Made by a program: the position numbers and the translations under genes. Of a stretch of DNA of 64,000 nucleotides, positions 21,704-34,800 are shown in pieces. Positions within the stretch are counted from its first letter, which is position 1; every line of letters starts with the position of its first letter. The stretch is from Guadua angustifolia. Its lineage: Eukaryota > Streptophyta > Magnoliopsida > Poales > Poaceae. The stretch lies in the NCBI GenBank assembly GCA_036346375.1, contig CM070502.1:17398924-17462923 (forward strand), given 5' to 3'. The notes beneath the pieces were generated by a model that made no database searches, was not told where the DNA came from, and was given only the letters and a program-made list of their open reading frames with translations.

Positions 21704-23761
21704 TGTTGAGTTTGTGTATAATACGAATTCGTTTCCTACTTCATCTCATCTTCTCTTATACGGAGTATGTTATATACCACTATAAATATGTCTCTGTAGT
21801 CCATAGAAAAAGCAACAACTTTATTATAAACATTTTCTCATACAGTGATATAACTATTGTGACTGTGGTTTTTTCTGAAAGGTTTTTCTACGTAAAGTTT
21901 GTGTTTCATTAGTTTGTGTAACATTCCCATTTTTAACTTCCGGAAACTTGAAATTAAATATCCGAACTCGTTGCAATTTATTTGAATTTAATTTAGCTTA
22001 ATTTGAATTTTTAGAATTTAAAAAGGATTTAATATGATTAAACTATAACTCAAATTAATTATTTCTTATTATATTTGAGTTCCTTGTGCTTCATTTGATT
22101 TTTCTATATTTTTGGGGATTTTTCCGAGTTTATTTGCTATTTATTTGGATTTATTGAAGCTATTTGGATTTTCTGGTATTTTATTTAATTCGGAAATCAA
22201 TTTCTAATTCTTTTCTTCCGTGCGGGCCGATTTTCCTGTTCATGTGCGTTCGGCCCGATCCTGTTCACTCTTTCGCCGGCCCAAAACACCCGCTCGGCCC
22301 AACTCCCCGAAACCCTAACCCTATCTCGCATCTCCACCGTTGATCACCGATTCAACGGCCGAGATCCGCCGCATCGCTTCAATGTACCTGAGAACCCTAG
22401 CGCACCACCGTCCGATCCGGATCCAGCGGCCCTCCGTGCGCCACGTCGCCCGAAATCAGCGCCGCCGCCCGCACAGTTCAGCCGCCCGACCAACCTAGGT
22501 TTCCGCGCTTTTTCCCGCATCCCTAGACTATAAAAACCCACTCCGGTTCGCGTGTCGTGTTCTCCGCCTCGTGCCGCACCCGTCGGCCCTAGCCACACCT
22601 CCCGAGACGTCTCCGGCTGTGCACACGACCTCACCGGAGTTCGCAGTAAAGCCCGAGTCTTCCGCCGTCACTTTCTTCTTCCACGGTGACTCTCCGGCCG
22701 TGTTTTTGGTACCATCGAGTCCATCTTTCCATCCTCTTCCGGATGCACTAATTCTTCTGCTTGATCCGTCGCCCTTTCGCCGTTTACACGCCGTCTTCCC
22801 CAACTCCGGGCGTTAGCGCCGCCGCCTCACCGTTGGTATCTCCTCCGTCATTCTTTGCCGTCAGATCGTTCACCGACGGCTCGGATCAACGCCACGTCTC
22901 CCGGTAAGCAGTCGCACCGCACCACCACCCTACCCTCCGCGTGGCGCCACGTGCAAGACACGTTCGCGCCACGGTGTCGCCACGACGACCCTAGCCCACA
23001 GCAGCGTGCGCCACGTAGCCGCCACGTTCACCCTAGATCTGTGTGGCGCTACGTGTCAGCTACGTCATCGTCACGTCGGCGCCACCGTAGATCTTGAGCC
23101 CGCTTGGTTGATGCGTTGGCGTCGCCACATCAGCCCTAACCCGCCGTGTCAGTCGCCACGTGGCTGCCACATGGGTGCCACATCAGCTCTAGTTCGCCCG
23201 TGGTCTGCCACGTTAGCGCCACGTCGCTGCCACGTCACCGCCACGTGCACGCCGCGTATGCGCCATGTCAGCACCATCTGGCGCCATGTCGTCGCCACGT
23301 CTGCGCCACCTCACCACTGTCACCCCGTGAATAGTGTCACTACTGAGTGGACCCCGCATGTCAGCCGTACGTTTTATTTCTCTTTGTTTCCGATTTAAAC
23401 CGAATTTCCGATTATTCAACCAACCCGAGCCTGACACGTGTCAACCCTTTCCGATTTATTCTGATTTTCTCTCCATTTAAACTTTGGAAGGCTCGTTCTC
23501 CTCCGTTCGAACTCCGATTCGAACGATTCAAATTTCTAAATTCATCTAAAATCAAGATCTATCTGTTGGTGTATTTATTTTGAATTTTTGGATTTTATTT
23601 ATTTTTGTTTTATTTATTTTTGTCTCGTTTCGCGTGTTTCGCGTGTAGACGACGCAGCGGTTGAGCGAGCGGAGCATCCGACGGAGGTAGCAGCAGCGGG
23701 AGAGGTTGAAGGCAAGTCTTCCTTGACCATATTGAACCCAAGTTTATGAAATGCTATTTTG

Positions 23762-26312
23762 TGAAAGGACAGGGGATGTCGCCTAGAGGGGGGTGAATAG
23801 GCGAATTATAAATTTAAACTAAATTGCAATGAATCTGAGAACCTTGAATGTCCGAATAATACTCGGATTGTCCGAATAGTTCGGATAGTCCGAGATTGTA
23901 TTCGGATATTCGAACTGATTCGGATAATCCAAAATCTATTCGGATATTCCAATGTTCCAGAGCACACACAAGCAAATCTAGATCTAGGCTATTTGGGGAA
24001 TATTAAACACACCAAATTAAATTAGTTAGCCTAGAATGCTTGAGGCAAATAAATATCTAGCCGAAAACTCACTAGAAAAGTAGATCGGGCAATTTCAAGA
24101 TTCAAAATCAAATATTAAAGCAAGAGTAAGAATCAAACTTGGAGACGAAGATTTTTCACCCGAAGTTCGGATCCTTGAGGGGATCCTACGTCTCCGTTGA
24201 GGCGGCTCGGTCACACTTGAGCCGGGGTCTCTTTCAACCCTTTTCCTCCGGTGTTGCACTTGCACTCACCGGCTGCCTTGGCCACACAAGACACGGGGTC
24301 TCTTTCAACCCGCTAGCCGCTTGGGTGTTGCACCTTGCACTCACGGCTTCACTTCTTGATTCCTTCCCTTCATGAGGCGGAATCGAACCTTCACAAACTT
24401 CCTACGGCCAACCACACGAAGAACCGGTGGCTCGAGGTGACCTCCTAGCCGCCTAGGAGTCCTCAACCTCCAAGAGTAACAAATACTCACAAAGAACAAA
24501 CTTGGAGATGAAATCAAGTGCTCAAACTCAAATCCAACTCAATCCTAACACCTCACTCCTCACACTCTTCCCAACCCTTCACACAAAAGGGATCACTTAG
24601 ATCTAAGGGTAGAGGGTGTTTTGGGGGCTCAAGAACAAGGGTATGACACCTCTAATCACCAAGGTTGCAGCCCCCACAAATGGGGATGGATGGGGTTTAA
24701 ATAGAGGCTCCAAAAACTAGCCGTTTTTCAAAACGTTCGACTCGATTCGAATGTCCGAGCTCAAGTTCGGATAGTCCGAACCCATTAGACATGGCTAACA
24801 GAGAGACCCAGCTCGGAATATCCGAAAATATGTTCGGATAGTCCGAACTCACTTCGATAGTCCGAGTCCAACTTCGGATAGTCCGAGTAGAACTGATCAG
24901 CCCGATTTAAAACGGGCATAACTTTTGACTCCGGACTCGATTTAAGTGATCTTGGACTCTATTGAAAGCTAAGAACAAGGGCTACACAACTAACAAGGTC
25001 TCACTACCCAAATCTCAAAGGATAAATCCAGATTTCACAAAGAATCCAAGAGAGACCTACAATTCTCACTTTCGGTACCACCAATACCACTCTCTCTAAA
25101 TTTCACAAGGATGGATCATTTGAGCACTTGACACATCTAAAAGTCATTCAATGGAGCATCCTCTTAATAGTACGGCAATCCTTAGACTCAAATTCAAACG
25201 AGAAATCTAAGTCTTACATTCAATCCGCATGCCGTCTTCTCCGTGGATGCAATGTGCATGATGTCTTTTACCAAATGATTGATGACGTCTTCGCCTTGTC
25301 CAACTTGACTCGATTCACCTCATGAGACTCTCGTCCTATCAACCTTGACTTGATCATCCTCTCGACGATCTCCACGCCAAGTCGATCTTGACTTAGTCCT
25401 CAACTCTTGGTGACACCGCCGCCTTGTTGACCTCGGCTTAACGATCATCCTTCATGATACCTTGGTCATCATACACACGGGACCTAATTCTTCCCAAACC
25501 ACTCATGAAAGACATTAGTCCCAAAAGCTCAGAGATGTGAATAAATTGATATTTTTGAGCAATTAAGTACCACAAGTGTTTCATATAAAGAGGCATAATA
25601 TAACTGGAAACACTTGACATAAGAGATATTCTCTACTAAGTACATCATGATGAATATGTAATTGATCTATATGCACTAGAGAGATAATTGCCGATATGAT
25701 GAATCAATTAAATCATGGCAAGGATCACATTCTTTACTTAAATGAAGCACATGATAGAATATACACGAATTGTACATGTGCGACTAATATTTGGAATAAG
25801 AGTAAATATGTGATCCAACACTAGATTAAACTTCACTAAGAGAATTGCATGAGAAGATATACAACTAAAACATGCATGCACCAAGTCAATCTATAGCAAT
25901 ATGAAGTTTAACTCTAGTTAATACATACATACCAAAAACAAAGCACATAATGAACTCAAATGAACATATATGCACAAATAAATATGACATGAACCAATGT
26001 GCATATATACAATCAATATACTACTTGGAGTTCACTATGCATTTGCACAAAAGGAATGCAATAACAAATATGGAAGGGATACCGAGATTGCATACCTTAT
26101 CTTTGCTTAACCATTCACTTGATTTTCCTATAAATAGATGAGACTAATACTCAACTTGGCAATGAACATGTTAGTCTCATAGCAATATAATCATATTAGA
26201 GGTTTGTCATTTGTTAAGCACTAAGTTAAGCATTTACACAATTACATAGATTGTCATTATATGCGTTTGTCATTAATCACCAAAATAACATAAGTGCCTA
26301 GATGCACTTTCA
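23762..26312. mobile_element. LTR-like element of about 2.55 kb inside the solo LTR
   Basis: The ends are TGAAAGGACAGGGGATGTCG and TAGATGCACTTTCA (TGAAAG/CTTTCA inverted). The start phrase with GGGGGGTGAATAGGCG is common in grass repeats. It interrupts the long LTR between conserved landmarks, so it is a later insertion. I found no clean target duplication: the left flank is TTTTG, the right TTATT. No coding capacity is visible. It is most likely a solo LTR or a non-autonomous element. Confidence 0.6.
23838..24900. repeat. Clusters of TTCGGATAGTCCGA-type palindromes
   Basis: Two clusters (about 23838-23962 and 24733-24890) contain many copies of TTCGGATAGTCCGA and variants such as TCGGATTGTCCGA and CTCGGAATATCCGA. 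Each is an imperfect palindrome of 12-14 bp. Both clusters lie inside the 23762-26312 element. Confidence 0.7.
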
Positions 26313-29307
26313 TTATTGCATGCTTATTATTTGCATACTGTACTTTAATGTCATTTTAAATGCTTAGATAAATGCCAAATTGTTATACTCACATTGATAT
26401 TCATTTTGACAATCATTGACACCCTAGGAAAATTAAGTACTGGTAATAATAATCATTTTTGTATTATGGGACGGTAGAAAATGCTTAGCCATGCTTAATC
26501 ACGTCGGTACCTTGCCATTATGGAAATGCTTTCATATTTGATTCAAATGAATTGTGGAAATTATGGCAATTGGTGTTGCCGGTATTAATTTAAAAATAAA
26601 AGTGAAAAATGGTTTAGACCGGGGCGGATTGGTTGTATGGCGGGTGCGGGATGCACAAAATTCTGGAATGTGATTGTCCGCCCCAGTCAATTAAGGACCG
26701 GTCGTGTGTTACCATGGGCCATGCTATACAGTACAACCACATGTCTATTATGGGTATGACCTGGCTAAGTAATTTGCATGTATCGTTATTTGACTTCGCT
26801 ATTTGGATGTGCGGTTTGCCGGGAGGGTACTTGCAAGGCGCAAGAGGGGGCTTCTGTACTGGGCGGGTAGCCCTAACAATGTGAAACCTTAGCGCGGAGT
26901 CGGTAGCGTATATGCATTGTAAAGGCCTTGTCATGATCTCTCTCGCCGCACACCAAAGGAAGTGTGTCAATAGCTTGGCGAAAGGGTTGATCATGTCGTG
27001 TGGGTAAAGTGTACCAACTCTGCAGAGTCAAAACTACTTGAGTAGCCGTGCCCACGGACAAGGGCAAGCGTGGAACGCTTTCACATAGTAGATTTTATGG
27101 TTTTGGTTTTAAATGGAAAATGATGGATTTGGTTTAAAATGAAAAATGTGGTTGGGAATCCGCGAGCGGCTGGAGCTTCCGGATTTTAGTTTGGCGGCTA
27201 GAGCCAACCAGGTAGTTGGAACCTGGAAAATTGTTGTACTTCAAATTTAATTAATTATGCTATTTACATTTTGATTAAATGTTGCTTTATGAAATTATTA
27301 CTTGTATTTAAATTTCAATTTCGCTTTATGCAAATGAACCCTATATGCTTCCTTTGTTCAAGCCTTGTATTTAGTTATTTGCATTAAGTTTCCAAGACTT
27401 GCTGAGTATGTTGCATACTCACCCTCGCTTTTCATTGCGGGGCTGCTTATTCCATAAAGCAGACGAGGAGATCAGAGCATGCAATCCTCCTTTCGACATC
27501 TGTGGTGAAGACTTTGAGGAGGACTACCCGGACTACTAGGGAGCATACCCCAGTCGGTTGCCTGTGGGCACATTGACTGGCTCTTTTTGTTGCTACATTT
27601 CCGCTGTTACTTTCACACTTAAGCCGTAAGGCTCGATACTTGTAATAATGTGATGATGTTTACACTCTTTTGCTTTATTGATGTTATCTATTTTATGATA
27701 TGTCTGTGTTATCATCACTGTATGACTGTGTGTGCTAGCTGTTCTTGGACTAGCACGGTTGAAACACAGAGGGTTCGGATTTGGGTAAATCCGGGTCCCG
27801 ACAGTTTGATCTTATGTTTTTACCATGCGTTTTGTAACAAGTGCTATCAAAGGTTATGGTTTAAGATCCAAGCCACTACCCTCCGGAGGAGGAGACTCCC
27901 AGGGGGCAGCCATCGTGCGACAGACACGACAAGGCATCAATGGTGGGCAATCATATAGGATTATTGCCGCAAGATCAGCACATATAAAGTCTAAGGTGAA
28001 GTTGCAGGTATTTCAACACAAGAGTTAATTTGGGTTGCGCTTGATCGAGGAGACACTGAGAGAAAAAAAAATCAAGGTCAGTTAAGGAGACCACTGAATT
28101 TAGTGTTCAATCACCGATTGGATATGTTGTAATTTTGGATCACTTGTGCGACCATTATGAAGGCTTTGGCAACATTAATTCTCACACCTTGATAGTAGCT
28201 AGCATTATACTCTCTAGATCATATCTTGATATGAGAGGTTTATTGTAATTTATACTATATTGACGACACGAGAGTTCCTTTATCTTGACAGTTTTGTGAG
28301 AGCAGATTCAAATATATCATGGAATTTAATTACCTTTGAAGTCAGCAGTTTGAAGTACGTGAAAGTCACATGTGCAAGTTGCTCCTAGTAATTATTGTTT
28401 GCCAAATTTTATTTTCTAGGTAGAGCATATAAAATATAGATGACAGGAGTTTTTCACTATCTATCAAACGCTATAGGTGATGTTTTAGCTAATGAGAAGT
28501 ATTTGTATAAAATTGTTCTAGTCTTTCTTGCTCAAATTAGTCCTTTGAACTTTCGGTGCACAAAGTATTCATGATGATTTGTTTTGAGAAGATTCACGTT
28601 ACATTTTGGCTACAAGAGGAATTCGTCTCAAGATGGAGATCGTTGAGTTTAAGTATGATATGAATTTATTTCCTACTCCATCTTAAATATATTTCTTAGT
28701 CCATAGAAAAACATTGTAGTCTATAGAAAAAAACAAAAGTTTTATTGTAAACATCTTCTCATATAATGATATAGTTATTATGTTCCTATGATTTTTTCGA
28801 AAGAATCCTATATTTTTACCGAGGTTATGTAACCGTTACACTTTCTCCCCCGAAGGCACTTGGAACTAACACGTTTTCCGCTGGCAACCATGAACAAACG
28901 AGAAACTCAGACCAGAGAAGAAGGAATAGGATACACTAGAAAAGTAGATGCCAGAAATTCCAACCACGCCCGTACTTCGGGTAATGTTACATGGACCAAG
29001 GAAGTCTCGTGCCTGACAAGGCCAACACGTACGTAGGTTTCTAAATTTCTAGATGGATTCGCGTTTACAAGAACGCCGGTCCGCCGTGTCGAGTGCCCCG
29101 TCTCCGTCACACGACCACGCCATCCACCGCGCGATTTTTCCCGGCCCCTCCAGAGTGAAAAAGAGCACAGTTCGCGCGTCTCCTCCATCCCATTTCACTT
29201 GCTCCCTTCCTCCTCCACCTTGCTGTGGTGCAAGTGCCTTCTCACTTGCACCTACTTCGCTCTCCTCGTTGCCGGGTTCGGTTCTTGGCTTCTTGCACCA
29301 CCCATCC

Positions 29308-31054
29308 ATGGCGATGGCTGCTGCGGCTGAGTGGTGGGAGGCAGCGAGGGCGACCATCGCGGCGTACACGGGGCTGTCTCCCGCGGCGTTCTTCACGGCC
29401 GTTGCGGTCGCCGCCGCGCTGTACGTGGCCGTGTCCGGCCTATTCGCGAGGCCGGCGCCGCCGCCGAGGAGGCAGGGGGTGGAGGTGGAGGAGAGGGAGT
29501 TCGAGCCGCTGCCGCCGCCGGTGCAGCTCGGGGAGGTGACGGAGGAGGAGCTGAGGGTTTATGACGGGTCCGACCCCAAGAAGCCGCTGCTCATGGCCAT
29601 CAAGGGCCAAATCTATGACGTCACGCAGAGCAGGTAGAGAGGCTTTCTTCAGTTCTTGGCTATTTGCAAGGGTTCCATTTTTTTTTCTCCTGTGGGTTTT
29701 CTACTGATGGAATCATGGAGAACGTGTGCCGTAGCAGCGTACAACGTCTCACAGGAACTTCTCAAAGAGCGGACTAGGAAAACTTTGTGAATCAAACCAT
29801 TAGTTTTCTGGAAGACATCAAAGGGGAAAACTTTTTTTTTATTCTTTCGGTGGTTTCTGATGATGATTAGTACAATACACTTAAGACTTTGTTGCTTCAG
29901 TTAGTGATCTTGATGTGCGCGAAAGGAAAATTAAGGGTGACCTATTTTCAATTATTCCTATTTATTTGTCATGAGAAATTCAAAAGGAAAATTTACCAAC
30001 TTTGCCATGTCAAATTGGAAGGACATCTATCCCCCAACCCCCTTTTGCGAAGACACCTATCTATTATCTTCCTAAACATGTTAAAAGAAGCCTATTTGCA
30101 TACTAAGCTGACAATATTCTAATGTTCGAACCTAACTAGGTTAGCATTCTCTATTGCTTTTGCTTAGTTCCTGACAGTATTCATCATTTTGCGCCAGCTT
30201 ATCTTACAGATATCTGTAATAACCATTGCACATCACTGGTTGCGACTTGCAACATGCAATATGTTCATCCACCGATCACTTTCATAGTTCCATCTCCCTT
30301 TTGCAGGCTGTTTTATGGACCTGGCGGCCCATACGCATTGTTTGCAGGCAGAGATGCAAGTAGGGCTTTGGCAAAGATGTCCTTTGAGCCGAACGATTTA
30401 ACCGGTGACATTTCAGGCTTAGGCCCTTTTGAGGTCGAGGCCTTGCAAGAATGGGAGTACAAATTCATGAGCAAGTACGTGAAGGTTGGAACAATCAAGA
30501 AGACCATTCCTGTTGTAGAGGGAGATGCTGCAGGCCATGCTGGGACATCTGAAAGGGGCATCGATGCAAGTACCATGGAGAGCAGCCATGTGCCAGAACC
30601 AGAGGAAGGTGGAGCCACTAGCCATGCAGGTGCAGTGGAGAAGCCAAGGGAAACAGCAGATGTAGATGTGAACACAAGCAGCCATGAAGATGCAGCGGAG
30701 AAGCCAAATGAGTTGCCACTGAATGGCTCAGATTCGAAGAACACGAGCAGCACTGACAATGCAGTGGAGAAGCCAGAGGAAACACCGAATGCAGATTTAA
30801 AGAACACTAGCAACACAGAAGGAGGGGAGCCAAAGGGAACACCTGGTGTAGATGAAAGGAGCACTATCAGCCCTGAAGATGAAGTGGAGAAGCCAAAGGA
30901 AGCACTAGATGTAGATGTGAAGGGTACGAGCAGCCACGAAGATGCAGGAGAACCAAAGGAAACACGAGATATAGATGAAAAGAATGCAAGCAGCCAGCAA
31001 GATGCCGATGAGAAGCTGAAGGAAACAGCAGATGTAGAAGTAAAGAATGCATAG
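29308..31054 (+). CDS. MSBP: Membrane steroid-binding protein (MAPR, cytochrome b5-like)
   Basis: Two exons: 29308-29633 and 30307-31054, with a GT-AG intron of 673 bp in phase 2. The product is 357 residues: a short N-terminus, one membrane segment (about 23-46), a linker, then a cytochrome b5-like haem/steroid-binding domain (about 74-170) with LLMAIKGQIYDVTQSR, LFYGPGGPYALFAGRDASRA and FEPNDLTGDISGLGPFE. Family members (MAPR/MSBP) bind steroids or haem at the plasma membrane or ER and affect growth and phenylpropanoid P450 organisation. The C-terminal half is an acidic tail of degenerate repeats around EKPKET-DVDVKN-SSHEDA. I chose the ATG at 29308 because it directly precedes the family-like MAAAAEWWEAARATI. 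An upstream in-frame ATG (29053) would add 85 non-conserved residues. The exon join was set by the conserved QSR-LFYGPGG junction. Confidence 0.93.
30620..31053 (+). repeat. Coding minisatellite in the MSBP tail
   Basis: About seven or eight degenerate in-frame units of roughly 20-26 codons follow the b5 domain. Each has the pattern (V/A)EKP-E(T/A)-D-K-(T/A)SS-EDA. The unit is acidic and low-complexity, so the tail is probably disordered. Unit length varies by multiples of three, so the reading frame is kept. Confidence 0.75.
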
Positions 31055-31874
31055 ATTTGTGGCTGTTGCTGTGATACTGTCCGCAGGCAGCTAGCATAAT
31101 GACGTACACATCGTGGTCCGTCTCTTCATTACTTCAGACTACAGAGCATTAGATGAGCTTCGCCTGGATTCAGTTATGAGTCCTTGTATAGAGTGGAAGT
31201 ATACTGCACGATTCAGTTACGAGTCCTTGTATAGAGTGGAAGTATACTGTACTGTAAAAATGTAATCAGTTATATGTTACACACTTGTCAAAGTGAACCG
31301 CCAGTTATGTATGCGTCGTGGGTGAAGTTATGCGAATCAACAGGAAATGTTGAAACAAGCATTTGCGTACTAATTCTGCTCAATGTTGACTGTATGGTAG
31401 AATTGCTCCTCAGGGGCATTGCGCACGTTATGTGAACTAAAACTAGATAGTTTTAAGAGTTCACTTTCGTTGATACTTCATTGTGTAGTGTCGAATGGCT
31501 GGAGTTTATATCTGAATCAAACCATTAGCAGGACCAATTCATAGCTGTTCCAAACTGTCGTGCAATTCTGCAACTTCAAATGATCGATAACCATATAAAC
31601 TACACGACATTACCTCGCACTGGGACACCATTCAGGCATTCAGCAACAGCAATCGAATAATCGCCACAAGCTTCAGCACTGAGTTAAACATCTCGGGGCA
31701 TAATATTACACACTGCACAATTCCTCAGCAATTCACGTTTAAAGATCTTATGCTTCTATAGGGAAGCCTGACAAACACTTCCACATCAAGCTGGGGATAT
31801 TGGCACCAAACAATATTTCAGATAGCAAGCAAGCTTACAAGTATGGTAGGTCTACTTTTGGATTCCAACGCCTT
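31055..31874. other. 3' region between convergent genes
   Basis: This holds the 3' untranslated region of MSBP and that of the minus-strand gene ending at 31875. A phrase GATTCAGTTA(T/C)GAGTCCTTG, followed by TATAGAGTGGAAGTATACTG, is duplicated at about 31169 and 31212. No gene is visible. Confidence 0.5.
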
Positions 31875-34800
31875 TTATCCAAATTTGTGAATCTTGGAAG
31901 CATCAAGGTGGCATATATACAGTGAATGCCAGTGAGTGAACTTGAATGCACCAAGAAATTCCTCCTCAGCAACAACAGTTACATGATTGCCCACAGTGCT
32001 GGCAATGCTAAATGGAGCAACAAAGATCATATATTCCACATTTGCCTCCTTTCCTTCTCCATGATGGACAGTGTATCACAGCAAGTGAAAGCAGAATACA
32101 TGTTAATCAGCTATCAATTCATTCTATTGAATGTGTCTATGAGCATAGATTCAAGATTCTGCAAAAAACAACAGGACACCGGAGATTATCTAGTATCAGC
32201 AATGATTCAATGATAGACAGACATATTGACATTACATTTGATAGAGTAAAATCACCTACCTTCACTGATTGACTAACTTCTTCAAGCTTATGGAGCAAGA
32301 CATTGTCAGGAATTGTGCCCTTAGAGTCGAGTAGAGCAAGCCTTGAGGAAGCTTTGACCTGCACATAGAACCTCAATTGTTGGTATTCAATCATCAAACA
32401 CTTGAACTATTCAACACTTTCATTTCAGAAGGCCAAACTTCTGAATTAGTGATTAGACACTAATGGCAAAAGGCTACAATGAGCATGCCATTACACACTA
32501 ACTACTCAACAAAAAAAATAATAAATGTAGCAAACACTGCAAATAACATACAAGAAGTGCAGTACTGCCATGAAAAAACTTCTTGAGAATTTTGAACTGT
32601 CAGCATCTACTTGCGACAAGGCTTAGCAAATTAGAAATTACCATAATTTTGCTTTGGGGGTGGAGGGGGGTCAAAATGGAATAGCCATGAGAGGCAATAG
32701 GCCACAAGCATTTGCAGTACAAGTACCATTGAACAGAAAAACCTACTAAACCTCTTTTTCTTATGTTCTACATGAAAACAAGAATTCGAGGAAAATGAAG
32801 TATGACTGCATGAAGCAGAAATATTAACCCAACCTAGATATTTCTCAAGTAAACCATATTAAGAAACTTTTCTCATAAAATAAATACACATCTATGAACG
32901 TTAATGTGGATTGTGATGATCGGAAAGCAATCGCAACACAAATTTAGCTATTATGCTGCCTTGGTCAGGGATGAAGCTAAGTGAGACACATGATAGACAA
33001 AGGTGCCTCCCAAGAATAGTGATGAAAATTCAGTAGAGACAAGCATATGAGCTGGGCTGGAGCACTACCTTTGCACTAGGAGTGTGAATACTAATTGGTG
33101 TGACGTCAGAAGGGCCTTCCCCATAGTACATTCTGGGTTTCCAACTTTGGACTTCTTGGATTCTCGTGGAAGCTTCTTTGATTATAACCTTCACAGAATA
33201 ATGAACAGAAACCACCAACAATCAGCTAGGAACATATATACAAGGCAACGTATCCTGTGCACACAGGCCCTCCCGTGTACACGCCTTAGAAGCCAGGTTC
33301 ACGGGACGATAGGATCGAGGAACGGGAACACGGAACGACGGTCGACATTTTTTAGAAACATGGTACGAAGGGGGTATACCTCCTCGAATTGTTTATTCGA
33401 CGTCCGGAACGCGAACCATGTGATTTTGGAACGAAAATGCGGAACGATGTTTCCGGAACGAGGAATGGGTTCCCAAGGAACGAAAATGCAGCCCAGCCAA
33501 CGCCCTAGCCGGCCCATGCGCAAGCCTAGCCTTCGTGCAGCCCGCACGCATGGAGATGAGGCCAAGCCGCCCTTTGGCCCACGCGACGACTGACCACATC
33601 GCCAGGCGAGGCGAGACTCGACCGCTCGATCCGATGGACGAACTGGATTCACCCGTAGATGAACAAAACCGCGGCGGCTGGGAAACCCTAACCCTAAACC
33701 TCATATCCTCCCGGGAAAATCGCAACAGAACCCAATGGCGCAACGGAGAAGGGAGCGACGGCGACGGACACGCAAGACGCTGCAAACCGATACAAGGCTT
33801 CCGGCGAGGCGGCGAACAGCGGCGGAAGCTAATGCCGCGGGCTTCCAGGAAGGAGAGCCACACGCCGGCATGCATGCGACGCGGCGAAGCCAAGGCCTGC
33901 GACGGCGAGCGGAAGCGCGGCGTCAGGAGCAATCGACGGCGAGAGCGACCGAAACGACGGCAACCGGCAAAGGTAAGGATCCATCTGCTTTTCGATCGAA
34001 CGATCCATCTGCGTGTCCCCTGTTCTTAGGATCAACGTTCAAGATGGCGTTCGGTCGACGTCTCGTGTTGTCCCCTGCTCGTTTCAGACGAAGTTCCCGG
34101 ACGAGGAACTCGCCACGTTCCGCGTTTCCGACTTCATAGGTACACACCGTGCACACCAACTAAAAAAAGTCGTGAAAAATTCTGAAAAAAAATGTAGATG
34201 TACTTCGTAGATTACTCTACCTATGTATGAAGTTTCAAATTCTTAAAACTTGTCAGAATTTTCTCTTTTTTGTAACTCTTGATATAAAATGAGTTTGAAT
34301 CTACAATTTTATACATAGGTAGAGTAATCTACAAAATACATCTACAATTTTTTTCAGAATTTTTCACGACTTTTTTTAGTTGGTGTGCACGGTGTGTACA
34401 CGGGAGGGCCTGTGTGCACAGGATACGTTGCCTATATACAATTATACACATAAGCTAATTTTTATGACTGCCAATAAGTCCAACATTGAAATATTTTTTC
34501 CACCATGAAAGGGTCACTACAGATATAGGATGGTATAACAGGTGTAAAATAGACCTTTGTATGGTCAGTTGATAGTACAAATAACAATTACCTTCTTTAG
34601 AAGATCTGGATTGTAGACTCCATGAAATTGCAGTTCGTCCACTGGAGCAGGTTTCCCATGAGCTATGCTTTCTACTCTAAATGTGTACAAGCTATAAGCA
34701 GATTGCAGACATCCTGCATGAAATAGTTTTCAAAACCATACATACAGTAAAAAAAAGGTATTTTCAGAGATTCGTATTCAAGGTTATAAAGGAATGACGT

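Larger units (their letters stand above)
21917..27803 (+). mobile_element. Long solo LTR with intact duplication, carrying an insertion
   Basis: It starts TGTAACATTCCC at 21917 and ends GGGTCCCGACA at 27803. The flanks are GTTTG on both sides (21912-21916 and 27804-27808). Without the internal 2551-bp insertion (23762-26312) it is 3336 bp, close to the 3303-bp copy at 47100-50402. Shared landmarks are the GAACCC(A)AGTTTATG-type phrase before the insertion, and GTGAAACCTTAGCG and GTGTGGGTAAAGTG after it. No internal retrotransposon domain is left. Confidence 0.85.
21704..28840 (+). mobile_element. Short LTR element (TRIM/LARD-like), split by a nest
   Basis: Left LTR 21704-21916 resumes at 27809-27839 after a later insertion; right LTR is 28641-28840. 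They share the start (T/C)GTTGAGTTT, the phrase GTCCATAGAAAAA, and TTTTATTGTAAACAT or close variants. After the left LTR lies GTGCTATCAAAG (27841-27852), a worn match to the initiator tRNA primer site. Before the right LTR lies the purine tract AAGATGGAGAT. The internal part is about 800 bp with no open pol gene. Outer flanks (GTCAC and CTTTC) do not match, so the ends may have recombined. Confidence 0.6.

Noticed and set aside
22344..23437. Overlapping Arg/Ser/Pro-rich frames
   Set aside because: They lie in the GC-rich part of the long solo LTR with CGCCACGT repeats; open frames on both strands reflect composition.
23757..26317. Target-site duplication around the 2.55-kb nested element
   Set aside because: The flanks TTTTG and TTATT do not match, so no duplication is claimed.
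29053..29307. Upstream in-frame start for MSBP
   Set aside because: The frame is open, but the 85 extra residues are Ser/Pro/Arg-rich and lack family similarity. The ATG at 29308 leads directly into the conserved N-terminus.
33084..34139. Several overlapping frames of 117-179 codons
   Set aside because: They fall in the GC-rich insert within an intron, on both strands, with no domain.
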